Shown here piece after piece: positions 16,719-25,512 of a DNA stretch of 49,854 bases; position 1 is the stretch's first letter; every line of letters begins with the position of its first letter. The stretch comes from an uncultured Collinsella sp. (GTDB taxonomy: Bacteria > Actinomycetota > Coriobacteriia > Coriobacteriales > Coriobacteriaceae): NCBI GenBank assembly GCA_958370325.1, contig CATXJW010000014.1:1-49854 (forward strand). Direction: 5' to 3'. Position numbers and translations under genes: made by a program. The notes under the pieces are model-generated. The model had not been told where the DNA came from. It worked only from the letters and a program-made list of their open reading frames with translations, and did not search any database.

Positions 16719-17551
16719 GAAAGATCGTATCGGTCCTGAGCGCCGCTGTGCTTACGCTTACGCTGTGCGCCTGTTCTTCGGGATCTTCTACCTCTTCCAT
16801 TACCGTGGCCGGCTCCACGACCTGCCTTCCTATCGCCGAGATTGCGGCAGAGGGCTTTAAGGAGGAGACCGGCATCGACGTGCTCGTTTCCGGTTTGGGC
16901 TCTTCCGCTGGCATCGAAGCCGTCAGCGCTGGCACGGCCGATATCGCCAGCTCCTCCCGTGGACTCAATGCCGACGAACAGGATCTGGGCCTGACTCCCA
17001 TCGTCATTGCCCACGACGGTATCGCGGTCATCGTGAACGAAGGCAACCCCGTCGATAACCTCTCGACCGAGCAGCTCCGCGATATCTATGCCGGCAAGAT
17101 TACTAATTGGAAAGAGGTCGGTGGCGAGGACCTGAAGATTCAGGTCATCAACCGAGACGAGGCGTCTGGCACGCGTGAGGCCTTCCGCACCATCGTGATG
17201 GACGGCACCCCGTTCGATCGCCGCTCGGCCGTTCTTTCGGGCACGGGCCAGGTGCGCGACGTGGTATCTCGTTCGCGCGGGGCTATCGGCTACATTTCAC
17301 TGGGCTTCGTCGATAGCCTCAACGCCAAGACCTCGGTCAAGGCCGTCTCGGTCAATCATGTTGAGGCGTCCGAGAAGACGGTCGCGAGTGGCGGCTATCC
17401 CATCTCGCGCGACCTTTACTTCTTTGTGAAGGGTGCGCCTTCGCAGCAGGCGCAGGATTACATCGACTACGTGACGTCCGAAAAGATGGACAAGCAGATT
17501 CGCGAGGCGGGCTTTATTCCCGTCACCAACGACGAGAAGGGGAGTGAGTAG
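16715..17551 (+). CDS. pstS: Phosphate ABC transporter, substrate-binding lipoprotein PstS
   Basis: 278 residues. The N terminus is a lipoprotein signal peptide with a lipobox-like LCAC, putting the acylated Cys at residue 20. The mature protein begins with a Ser/Thr-rich linker and then the phosphate-binding fold ITVAGSTTCLPIAE. GLGSSAGIEAVSAGTADIASSSR and NRDEASGTREAF supply typical phosphate ligands. It captures phosphate outside the membrane for PstCA. The start codon overlaps the pgeF stop by four bases and pstC follows within two bases. Confidence 0.95.
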   Translation: MRKIVSVLSAAVLTLTLCACSSGSSTSSITVAGSTTCLPIAEIAAEGFKEETGIDVLVSGLGSSAGIEAVSAGTADIASSSRGLNADEQDLGLTPIVIAHDGIAVIVNEGNPVDNLSTEQLRDIYAGKITNWKEVGGEDLKIQVINRDEASGTREAFRTIVMDGTPFDRRSAVLSGTGQVRDVVSRSRGAIGYISLGFVDSLNAKTSVKAVSVNHVEASEKTVASGGYPISRDLYFFVKGAPSQQAQDYIDYVTSEKMDKQIREAGFIPVTNDEKGSE

Positions 17552-17552
17552 C

Positions 17553-18479
17553 ATGGAAGCACAGGAAAACTCCCAGACTGAACAGAATGCTCAGGCGCCC
17601 AAGAAGCGCGAGCTGGCGCTCGTATCGCGCAGCACCTATATCAAGGAGAAGGCGCTGCAGTGGATCTTCTTTGCCTGCGCGTTCTTGGCGGTTGTTACCG
17701 TCATCCTGATTTTTGTCTTTACCACGTACTCGGCGCTGCCCGTCTTTACCGACATCGGTCTGGCGGACTTCTTTAGCTTTACGTGGGCGCCCTCTGAGGG
17801 CCACTACGGCATCGTGTCGCTGCTTGCCGGCTCGGGTCTGGTGACCGTCGGTGCGCTCGCCATGGGTGTGCCCCTAGGCGTGGGTACGGCCGTGTATCTG
17901 GTCGAGATCGCCGGCAAGCGCGTGCGCAAGCTCATCAGCCCTGCCGTTGACCTGTTGGCCGGCATCCCTTCTATCATCTATGGCTTCTTTGGCATGATCA
18001 TCATCCGCCCGTTTATCGCACAACTGACCGGCGGTCTTGGTTTTGGTGCGCTGACGGCGTGGTTCGTGCTTGCCATCATGATCGTCCCTACCATCACCAC
18101 GCTCACCATCGATGCCCTCAATTCTATTCCCATGGGTATTCGCGAGGCATCGTATGCCATGGGTGCTACTAAGTGGCAGACCATCTATAAGGTCGTGCTA
18201 CCTGCCGCCAAGCTGGGTATCGTGGATGCGATCGTGCTGGGTATGGGCCGTGCCATCGGCGAGACCATGGCCGTGCTCATGGTCGTGGGTAACGCCCCGG
18301 TTATTCCCGACAGCATTGCGAGCCCCATCTCGACGCTCACGAGCCAGATCGCGCTCGACATGAGCTATTCCTCGGGTCTGCACCGCTCGGCGCTGTTCGG
18401 CATGGGCGTGGTCCTGTTTATCATCTCCGCCACGCTGGTGGGCGTCGTCCGTCTGATTTCCAAGAAGAAGAGGGGGTAG
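17553..18479 (+). CDS. pstC: Phosphate ABC transporter permease PstC
   Basis: 308 residues from ATG 17553, with AAGGGGAG eight bases upstream; a GTG nine bases earlier overlaps the pstS end. About six membrane helices are visible. The cytoplasmic coupling loop reads EASYAMGATKWQTIYKVVLPAAKLGI, the EAA-type motif that contacts PstB, and VLGMGRAIGETMAV is the other family landmark. The membrane pore is formed with PstA. Order pstS-pstC-pstA-pstB matches the usual pst operon. Confidence 0.95.
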   Translation: MEAQENSQTEQNAQAPKKRELALVSRSTYIKEKALQWIFFACAFLAVVTVILIFVFTTYSALPVFTDIGLADFFSFTWAPSEGHYGIVSLLAGSGLVTVGALAMGVPLGVGTAVYLVEIAGKRVRKLISPAVDLLAGIPSIIYGFFGMIIIRPFIAQLTGGLGFGALTAWFVLAIMIVPTITTLTIDALNSIPMGIREASYAMGATKWQTIYKVVLPAAKLGIVDAIVLGMGRAIGETMAVLMVVGNAPVIPDSIASPISTLTSQIALDMSYSSGLHRSALFGMGVVLFIISATLVGVVRLISKKKRG

Positions 18480-18482
18480 GCT

Positions 18483-19388
18483 ATGTCCGATTCCGTTGAC
18501 ACGACGGTCGATACGACCTCGTCGCGCGAGCGCATCAAGCGCGCCCTTTCCCACGGCAAGAAGGGCCGCATCAACAAGGACCTGTCCAACAAGATCATGC
18601 TTGGCGTGTTTCGTGCCGCGGCATACATCACCACACTGGTGCTGGTCGCTATCATCGCCTACGTGGTCATTAACGGCCTGCCGCATATTTCGCTCGACTT
18701 TATCTTCGGTTGGCCCCAGGGCGTCAACGCCGAGGGCGGAATTTGGCCCACGATCGTCTCGACCGTCTATGTGACGGCGCTCGCCATGCTTATCTGCACG
18801 CCGATTGCTGTGCTGGCAGCCGTCTATCTGGCCGAGTACGCCAAGCAGGGCAAGGTCGTCGAGCTCATTCGCTACGCTGCTGACGCTTTGGCCTCGGTGC
18901 CCTCTATCGTTATGGGCCTGTTTGGCTACGCCTTGTTTGTCGAGGCCATGGGTTTGGGCCTTTCGATGGTCTCGGCCGCTCTGGCACTCGCGCTCTTGAT
19001 GCTTCCCATCGTCATGCGCACCACCGAAGAGGCCATTCGCGCCGTTCCGCGCTATATCCGTTGGGGCGCGTACGGCCTGGGCGCCACCAAGTGGCAGGTC
19101 GTCTCCAAGATCGTGCTTCCTTCTGCCTTTGGCCGTATTGCCACGGGCATCGTCCTCGCCATCGGCCGTGCCATTGGCGAGACCGCGGTGGTGCTCTACA
19201 CCATGGGCCAAGCCATCAATCTACCTATTTCGCCGCTCGATTCCGGCCGCCCCATGACGGTTCACCTGTACCTGCTTGCAAACGACGGCATCAACATGAA
19301 CGCAGCCTACGGCACCGCGCTCTTGCTGATGGTGATCATTCTGGCCTTCAACCTGTTTGCGCGCTTCCTGTCGCGCAAGCGTCGCTAG
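18483..19388 (+). CDS. pstA: Phosphate ABC transporter permease PstA
   Basis: 301 residues. A hydrophilic N-terminal segment of about 40 residues precedes six membrane helices. The coupling loop YGLGATKWQVVSKIVLPSAFGRI and the AIGRAIGETAVVLY segment mirror those of PstC but are distinct. MRTTEEAIRAVPR before the loop is typical of PstA. AGGGGGTAGG is just upstream of ATG 18483, three bases after the pstC stop, so the two subunits are probably made in equal amounts. Confidence 0.95.
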   Translation: MSDSVDTTVDTTSSRERIKRALSHGKKGRINKDLSNKIMLGVFRAAAYITTLVLVAIIAYVVINGLPHISLDFIFGWPQGVNAEGGIWPTIVSTVYVTALAMLICTPIAVLAAVYLAEYAKQGKVVELIRYAADALASVPSIVMGLFGYALFVEAMGLGLSMVSAALALALLMLPIVMRTTEEAIRAVPRYIRWGAYGLGATKWQVVSKIVLPSAFGRIATGIVLAIGRAIGETAVVLYTMGQAINLPISPLDSGRPMTVHLYLLANDGINMNAAYGTALLLMVIILAFNLFARFLSRKRR

Positions 19389-19400
19389 TTAAGGAGTCCC

Positions 19401-20204
<804 letters not shown>

Positions 20205-20296
20205 TCGGTGCGACTAGTCCCAAGCCGATCGGACCTGGTCCGGTGCGTATTCACTGTGCGGGCGGCATGACCGCACCCAACTGATTGGAGTGAACC

Positions 20297-21154
20297 ATGC
20301 GCAAACTGTTTTCCCGTCAGCTCGTCGAGGCCCGTCACGAGATGCTGAGCATCTATGAGGCCGTCGATCTGGCCCTCCACGATGCCGTGAAGGCCTATGT
20401 GACCGACGACCGCAAGCTCGCCACCAAGACCAAGAAGCGCACGCTTTCGATTGACGCGCGCTGCGCCAACCTGGAGGCCGTCTGCTACAACCTGATCGCC
20501 ACGCAGTCACCGGTCGCCTCCGACTTCCGCCTGCTTCAGACGATCATCTACGTCGACTTTAACCTGCAGCGCATGACCGATAAGGTCCGTCAGATCTGCC
20601 GTGCCACGCGTCATATGATCAAGGCCGACATCTCGCTGCCCAAGGAGCTTGTCGGCACGGTCGAGGCCGAGGCTGAGGCCGTCTACCAGGTGCTGGGCTC
20701 TTCGCTTTCTGCGCTCGTCACCAATGACATGTCCATCATCTGCAACCTGGCCGTCGAGGACGAGCCGGTGCACGCCGCCTACGAGAAGTTCTTCCGCACC
20801 TTTAACCGTATGGATACGGGCGACTTTATGGACGACGATAGCAACTATGACGACCTGCGCCGCGCCATCATGGTTTCGCGCTACCTCGATCGCATCGCTT
20901 CGATTTCCATCGATGCCGCCTGCCGTTTGACCTTCCTGTTGACTGGTCAGCGTATGAACGCCGGCGATATCGCCCGTGTGGACGAGGATGAGCTCGAGAG
21001 CATGCGCGTGCCTTCGGGCGAGGGTGTTATCATGAGGCCCGCCGTCGACGCGCGCTACGTTGCCAAGGTGCCCGTTAACGAGGTCAGCGAGGGTCTTCGC
21101 TACCTGCTCGATCATCTTGAGGACGAGGACGATGGCGAGGACGACGAGGAGTAA
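20297..21154 (+). CDS. phoU: Phosphate transport system regulator PhoU
   Basis: 285 residues, longer than the usual 215-240. Two three-helix PhoU repeats are present, with the metal-binding-type motif DARCANLEAVCYNLIATQSPVASDFR in the first. PhoU represses the PhoR kinase and Pst uptake when phosphate is plentiful. The last 80 residues are unusual: a linker and a very acidic end (DEDDGEDDEE). TTGGAGTG precedes ATG 20297. Last gene of the pst unit. Confidence 0.93.
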   Translation: MRKLFSRQLVEARHEMLSIYEAVDLALHDAVKAYVTDDRKLATKTKKRTLSIDARCANLEAVCYNLIATQSPVASDFRLLQTIIYVDFNLQRMTDKVRQICRATRHMIKADISLPKELVGTVEAEAEAVYQVLGSSLSALVTNDMSIICNLAVEDEPVHAAYEKFFRTFNRMDTGDFMDDDSNYDDLRRAIMVSRYLDRIASISIDAACRLTFLLTGQRMNAGDIARVDEDELESMRVPSGEGVIMRPAVDARYVAKVPVNEVSEGLRYLLDHLEDEDDGEDDEE

Positions 21155-21191
21155 GTAGCCCCGTTCGTCGAAAGATTGTAAATACCTAAGT

Positions 21192-21230
21192 GAGCGCGGC
21201 CTTGCACATGCAGGGCCGCGCTCTTGCGTT
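21192..21230 (+). terminator. Probable terminator after phoU
   Basis: GAGCGCGGCC at 21192-21201 pairs perfectly with GGCCGCGCTC at 21214-21223, and the loop can pair further. The following TTGCGTT is a poor U tract, so termination may be partial, letting some pst transcription reach yggS. Confidence 0.5.
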
Positions 21231-21273
21231 AGCATGGGACTACTTGTTTGGCTGTCAGCGGAGGCGATTAGCA

Positions 21274-22011
21274 ATGGATAACTATTTGGACTTGATGCGC
21301 GCTCGCCGCGAGCAGATTCTGGAACGTTTTTATGCGGCGCTCGATCACGCGGGCCGCCCCCACGACGCCGCGCGCCTCATTGCCGTGTCCAAGACCGTTG
21401 GTGTCGATGAGACTGTTGCTGCCATCCAGGCGGGGTATCGCCATTTTGCCGAGAACCGCCCGCAGGAGCTGGTTCGCAAGCTTACGGGTCTGGCGGAGCA
21501 TCCGGAGCTGCCCGAGGTGCGCTTCGATATGATCGGCAACCTGCAGACCAATAAGATCAATGCGGTGCTGGGCTCAGCCGAGCTGATTCACTCGGTGGGT
21601 TCGCTGCATCTGGCACAGGCGATCTCGAGCCGTGCTGTCCGCAAGATTGAGGTAGGCGAGCTCGCCGGCCCCCAGCGTGTGCTCATCGAGGTCAATGTGA
21701 GTGGTGAGGAGTCGAAGGGAGGCTTTTCGCCCGATGAGATTCGCGCCGCCGCGGGTGAGCTTGCGGAACTTGAGGGAATTTGCGTACAGGGGCTTATGAC
21801 TATGGCGCCCCGGGGGAATAAGGATGTGGCACGCCGCACCTTTGCGGGGCTTCGTGAGCTGAAGGATGAGCTGGAGGCGGCGCATCCCGATTTGAACCTG
21901 CCTGAGCTTTCCTGCGGCATGAGCGAGGACTTTGAGCCTGCCCTTGAGGAGGGCTCTACGCTCGTTCGCCTGGGCAGGGTAGTATTTAGCCCGGAGTTTG
22001 CAGTAAAATAA
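21274..22011 (+). CDS. yggS: YggS/YlmE family pyridoxal phosphate homeostasis protein
   Basis: 245 residues from ATG 21274, with GGAGG eight bases upstream; longer in-frame starts run through the upstream hairpin and are unlikely. This is a single-domain TIM-barrel PLP carrier with no known catalytic activity, affecting PLP and amino acid balance. Motifs are LIAVSKTV (PLP Lys), FAENRPQEL, FDMIGNLQTNKI, VLIEVNVSGEESKGGF, GLMTMAP and LSCGMSEDFEPALEEGSTLVRLGR. In Gram-positives it is often called YlmE and sits next to sepF, as here. Confidence 0.93.
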   Translation: MDNYLDLMRARREQILERFYAALDHAGRPHDAARLIAVSKTVGVDETVAAIQAGYRHFAENRPQELVRKLTGLAEHPELPEVRFDMIGNLQTNKINAVLGSAELIHSVGSLHLAQAISSRAVRKIEVGELAGPQRVLIEVNVSGEESKGGFSPDEIRAAAGELAELEGICVQGLMTMAPRGNKDVARRTFAGLRELKDELEAAHPDLNLPELSCGMSEDFEPALEEGSTLVRLGRVVFSPEFAVK

Positions 22012-22071
22012 GGCTCTGAAGTGCGCACTGATTATCGGGGCGCCTGCACTAAACCGCGAGAGGACACAACC

Positions 22072-22794
22072 ATGGGCTTCCTTGACGAGATTAAAAATAA
22101 GATGCACCTGGGCGGCCAGCAGGGTTACGACCAGGGTTATGGCCAGGACGACGACTACGGCTACGATGACGGCTATGACGATAGTTATCAGGGCAACGGC
22201 TACAGCGGTGCTTCGGGCGAGGGCTTCTACACCCAAGACGAGCCGAGCAACGGCCTGCTTGGTCAGACGCGCCGCGGTGAAGCTGAGTCGGTTGCCGTGT
22301 ATACGCGCTCCGGTCAGCTGGTCGGCGATGACTCCCGCCATGCCACGACGTATAACCCGCCTTCGCGCTCGCAGGATAGTGTTGCGAGCGGTTATCGTCC
22401 TGGTGCCTATGACACGCCGTCGAGCTACGCCGAGAACACCCGCGCCCGTGCCGCCGCTGCACCCGCGCCTGCACCGAGCGATGCCTCGGCCTATGCGAGC
22501 AATATCATCAACGCCACGCCGCAGCTGCCGGCCTATGTCCTGCGCCCCGAGAGCTATGACGACGTGGAGACTGTGGTGCGCCGCGTTCGCACCAAGCAGC
22601 CTGTCGCACTGATTTTTGTGGGCGTACGCACCGAAGTTGCCAAGCGCGTCTTGGACTTCTCTTACGGCTTTGCCTGCGGTCTGGGCGCCACGGTCAAGGA
22701 GGTAGGCGACCGCGTGTTCATGGTGCTGCCCGCCGGTTGTGAGGTCAAAGATTCCGATCTCAAGAAGCTTCGTGCGGACGGCTACCTTAAGTAA
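22072..22794 (+). CDS. sepF: Cell division protein SepF with Tyr/Gly/Asp-rich linker
   Basis: 240 residues from ATG 22072. The N-terminal amphipathic helix MGFLDEIKNKMHLG is the membrane-binding element. About residues 14-45 are low-complexity Gln/Gly/Tyr/Asp. A long disordered linker follows, then the SepF core from about 155 (YVLRPESYDDVETVVRRVRTKQPVALIF) to the end. SepF tethers FtsZ to the membrane in bacteria lacking FtsA, consistent with the absence of ftsA here. yggT follows in the same reading frame after the stop. Confidence 0.93.
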   Translation: MGFLDEIKNKMHLGGQQGYDQGYGQDDDYGYDDGYDDSYQGNGYSGASGEGFYTQDEPSNGLLGQTRRGEAESVAVYTRSGQLVGDDSRHATTYNPPSRSQDSVASGYRPGAYDTPSSYAENTRARAAAAPAPAPSDASAYASNIINATPQLPAYVLRPESYDDVETVVRRVRTKQPVALIFVGVRTEVAKRVLDFSYGFACGLGATVKEVGDRVFMVLPAGCEVKDSDLKKLRADGYLK

Positions 22795-22815
22795 AGACAA
22801 GACGAGGAGATTCCC

Positions 22816-23097
22816 ATCAACATCTACACTATCGTCCAGCTGGTCAACACGCTGTTCAACTTCTATTCCACGCTCATTGTCGTCTACTGCTTTATGACGT
22901 GGATTCCCATGAAGCAGGGTGGTTTGCTTCAGGATATTGCCGCGGTGCTTGATAGCGTGTGCGGTCCGTGGCTCAACCTGTTCCGTCGTTTCATCCCGCC
23001 GATGGGCGGTATCGATTTTTCGCCGGTCGTTGCGATTATTGCGTTGCAGTTGGTGCAGAGGCTGGTTCTGCAGCTTCTTATAGGTATACTCGTGTAG
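22816..23097 (+). CDS. YggT family membrane protein, apparently starting at ATC
   Basis: 93 residues with two hydrophobic segments (about 5-28 and 66-90), separated by a loop with PWLNLFRRFIPPMGGIDFSPV, the YggT family signature. YggT proteins sit beside sepF and divIVA in many genomes; their role is unclear, with links to osmotic stress and division. No ATG, GTG or TTG lies between the sepF stop and the first helix. GAGGAG at 22804-22809 is six bases before ATC 22816, so initiation at ATC, or a G-to-C change of an original ATG, is the simplest reading. Internal ATG 22894 would delete the first helix. Confidence 0.8.
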   Translation: MNIYTIVQLVNTLFNFYSTLIVVYCFMTWIPMKQGGLLQDIAAVLDSVCGPWLNLFRRFIPPMGGIDFSPVVAIIALQLVQRLVLQLLIGILV

Positions 23098-23158
23098 AAC
23101 TGACTTAGTAACTTACGTCGGGCGTGTAGCGCCGAGGCGATGAAAAAGGAGACTTGTT

Positions 23159-23833
23159 ATGGCTATTACCCCTGCAGACATCCAGGCTCAGACTTTCTCT
23201 GAGGCCAAGCGTGGCTACGATCCTGCTGAGGTCGACGTCTTCTTGGAGACGCTGTCCTCCGAGGTTGACGCTATGCTCGCTAAGATCGTCGACCTTAAGG
23301 GTCGTCTGACTGCTACCGAGCAGCAGCTTGCCGATGCACAGGCTCAGCTTGCCCAGGCTCAGGATGCCACCGCCCAGGCCGTTCCTGCCGCCCCCGTGGC
23401 TGCTCCCGCCCCTGACTTCTCCGCTCAGGAGCGCCAGATTTCCGCTGCCCTGATCGCTGCCCAGCAGACCGCTGAGACCATCGTTAACGATGCCAACGAG
23501 AACGCTGAGCGTATCCGCAACGAGGCTGACGCTAAGGCCCGCGAGGTTATCCGCCAGGCTCTGACCGAGAAGCAGGCCGAGCTCGAGGAGATCGATCGTC
23601 TCAAGGCTTCCCGTGAGGAGTTCAAGGCAGAGTATCTCAAGCTCATCCAGCACTTCATGGATGATGCCCAGAACTCCTTCCCGGCCGACCTCATGGCCTC
23701 CACGCCGGTTGGTTCTGCCGCTTCTCCTGCGGTGACTGTTCCCGCCGAGCCGCTGCCCGTCGCTGACCCGGTTGTCCCCGTGGCCGATCCTTTCGCCCCG
23801 ATCGACAACTTTGCCGCCGACGATCTGGACTAG
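23159..23833 (+). CDS. divIVA: DivIVA/Wag31-like polar and septal coiled-coil protein
   Basis: 224 residues. The N-terminal lipid-binding domain reads MAITPADIQAQTFSEAKRGYDPAEVDVFLE, a clear DivIVA signature. Coiled-coil segments rich in Glu, Ala and Gln follow at about 30-65 and 95-170, separated by an Ala/Pro linker, and the C terminus is Pro/Val/Ala-rich. DivIVA marks curved membrane at poles and septa and recruits growth or division proteins. AAAAAGGAG precedes ATG 23159. Last gene of the division block. Confidence 0.94.
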   Translation: MAITPADIQAQTFSEAKRGYDPAEVDVFLETLSSEVDAMLAKIVDLKGRLTATEQQLADAQAQLAQAQDATAQAVPAAPVAAPAPDFSAQERQISAALIAAQQTAETIVNDANENAERIRNEADAKAREVIRQALTEKQAELEEIDRLKASREEFKAEYLKLIQHFMDDAQNSFPADLMASTPVGSAASPAVTVPAEPLPVADPVVPVADPFAPIDNFAADDLD

Positions 23834-23861
23834 CATTCGTCCTACAATTTAGTGCCTAGAA

Positions 23862-23889
23862 AGGACCCGCAGCTTGCGGGTCCTTTTTT
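23862..23889 (+). terminator. Intrinsic terminator after divIVA
   Basis: AGGACCCGC pairs with GCGGGTCCT around a five-base loop, followed by a T tract. Confidence 0.92.
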
Positions 23890-23914
23890 ATGACTGTACC
23901 GGGGCGCGCAACAT

Positions 23915-23951
23915 AAAAAACCGAGCCCTGCACATAGTGCGCAGAACTCGG
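23915..23951 (-). terminator. Intrinsic terminator after the nitroreductase gene
   Basis: On the minus strand CCGAG and CTCGG close a two-part stem with CTGC-CAC/GTGCAG inside, followed by six T. It faces the divIVA terminator, so the convergent transcripts are separated. Confidence 0.75.
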
Positions 23952-23999
23952 CGAACGGTTGAGCGGTCAAGGGTAGGTTTTAAGGCATGTCCCAAAAAT

Positions 24000-24530
24000 C
24001 TACTTGAGGATGAAGTCGGAGTGGGGAATGGCGCGGGCCTCGCGATGCTCGGGGTCGGCGATATGGTCGGCGGGATAGCCACAGACGAGCATGTGGTAGG
24101 GATAGACGCCCTCGGGCAGGTTGAACTGCTCCTGTGCCACCTCAGGCTTAAAATGGCATACCCAGCACGTTCCCAGGCCCTGCTCGGTGGCCTCCATCGT
24201 CATCTGATCACACACGATGGACGTATCGATTTCACTGGAATTCATCTGGTCATACGGGCGCACCCAAGCATCATCGGTAACGCTGCAAATAAGGAAGACA
24301 AGCGGAGCCCCAAAGATAGACCCATCACGAGCAAACCGAGGCTGACAAGCAGCAGCCTTCTCCAGAAGCTCAGGCGTATCCAGCACCATCACACGGGTTG
24401 GATGATTATTACAAGCAGAAGGAGCAATACGCCCAGCCTCAACAATGGCATCCACAACAGCTTGCTCAACAGGACGGTCCTCAAAAGAACGACAAGAATA
24501 CCGACCACGAGCCAAATCCAAATACGACAT
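24000..24530 (-). CDS. Nitroreductase family protein
   Basis: 176 residues from the ATG at 24530, which has GGAGGG seven bases upstream; the longer in-frame reading passes through A/C-rich spacer. FMN-dependent nitroreductase fold: YSCRSFEDRPVEQAVVDAI and GRIAPSACNNHP at the start (FMN phosphate contacts), ending with GTCWVCHFKPEVA and a GYPADH segment. It probably reduces a nitro- or quinone-type substrate with NAD(P)H; the substrate is unknown. The first two thirds of the gene favour T-ending codons (GCT, CGT, TCT, GTT), unlike the GCC/CTG style of its own 3' third and of neighbours. Confidence 0.88.
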   Translation of the reverse strand: MSYLDLARGRYSCRSFEDRPVEQAVVDAIVEAGRIAPSACNNHPTRVMVLDTPELLEKAAACQPRFARDGSIFGAPLVFLICSVTDDAWVRPYDQMNSSEIDTSIVCDQMTMEATEQGLGTCWVCHFKPEVAQEQFNLPEGVYPYHMLVCGYPADHIADPEHREARAIPHSDFILK

Positions 24531-24707
24531 AACCAAACCCTCCAAAGTCAGCAAATCAATCCAAATGTAAAACAAAGGGTACCCAAAGCCCCATCCACCC
24601 AAACGCCCAAACGCCCAACACAGCCCCAAAGTATCCATTTGGGCATATAGGGTCATATCAGCCAAGACCCAATTACATTCAAGCTATCAGCCAAGGTTCC
24701 CAATGGT

Positions 24708-24815
24708 GGTACGTAAGGCGAAGGGCCGGCCACGGTTTACTTTCGAACGACTCTGCAAAGCAGCCGGAGTGAGAAAGCAAACCGTGGCCGGCCCTTCGCC
24801 GCCGGGACACGTACC
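24708..24815. repeat. Long palindrome between nitroreductase and pit-accessory genes
   Basis: Arms 24717-24744 and 24773-24800 pair over 28 bases with one mismatch around a 28-base spacer that can itself fold. An outer GGTACGT/ACGTACC pair (24708-24714, 24809-24815) extends it. It ends 8 bases from the stop of the minus-strand accessory gene and may act as its terminator. Its GGTTTACTTTC element recurs, inverted, beside the palindrome at 39.2 kb. Confidence 0.85.
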
Positions 24816-24822
24816 CCCCCAA

Positions 24823-25446
24823 TTAACTGTTCTTCATGACAATCGAATCCACGACATCGGCCACATTCTCACAGCAGTCAGCGCAGTACTCCAGGAAGGC
24901 GTACACGTCACGCCAAGCGATGACCTCGAGCGGGTCCTTGCCGTTAACGTGCAGGTTGCGCATGGCGTTGATGTAGAGCTCGTCGGCCTCGGACTCGATG
25001 GTGTTGATCTGGATGACCAGCTCGCGCAGGGTCTTGGACTTGCGGTAGTTGGGCAGCTCGACCATCAGGTCCTTCATGGCGCGGCAGGCGTCGGTCACCT
25101 TGTGAGCGATGACGATGGCATCGGGGTGGATGCTCTGGATGTTGGTGAAGTAGACGCGCTGCACGACGCCCTCGATACGATCGAGCACGGTGTCGAGCGA
25201 GCAGCTCATCAGGTCCAGGTCCTCACGCTCAAGCGGGGTGATAAAGGCGGTGAGCAGGGCGTCCTCAAGCTCATGGTGCTTCTTGTCCGCCGCGTGCTCA
25301 ATCGCATGCATCTTATCGAGCATATCGTGGATCTGCGCGGGGTCAAAGTTCTCAAAAATCTTGGTGAGCAGCTCTGCGGCCTGGACGGCGAGGTCGGCGC
25401 AGGCGACGTAGTTGTCAAAGTAGAACGAATCGGGTTTCTTTGCCAT
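24823..25446 (-). CDS. DUF47/PhoU-like accessory protein of the Pit phosphate transporter
   Basis: 207 residues, all-helical and related to PhoU (DUF47, often called Pit accessory protein). The sequence has the paired metal-binding-type ExxxD motifs: HAIEHAADKKHHELEDALLTAFITPLEREDL early, and INTIESEADELY and YCADCCENVADVVDSI later. It probably regulates the adjacent Pit permease. AAAGGA is eight bases before its ATG. It lies 66 bases downstream of pit on the same strand, so the two form an operon. Confidence 0.92.
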   Translation of the reverse strand: MAKKPDSFYFDNYVACADLAVQAAELLTKIFENFDPAQIHDMLDKMHAIEHAADKKHHELEDALLTAFITPLEREDLDLMSCSLDTVLDRIEGVVQRVYFTNIQSIHPDAIVIAHKVTDACRAMKDLMVELPNYRKSKTLRELVIQINTIESEADELYINAMRNLHVNGKDPLEVIAWRDVYAFLEYCADCCENVADVVDSIVMKNS

Positions 25447-25512
25447 GAGTGGTCCTTTCGAGGCGAAGACGGGTGGGCGAGGTAATGCGGTCCGGATGGA
25501 CGTTCGGTTTGA

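Noticed and set aside
23874..24650. 258-residue plus-strand open frame over the nitroreductase gene
   Set aside because: Starts inside the divIVA terminator and is antisense to a well-supported nitroreductase.
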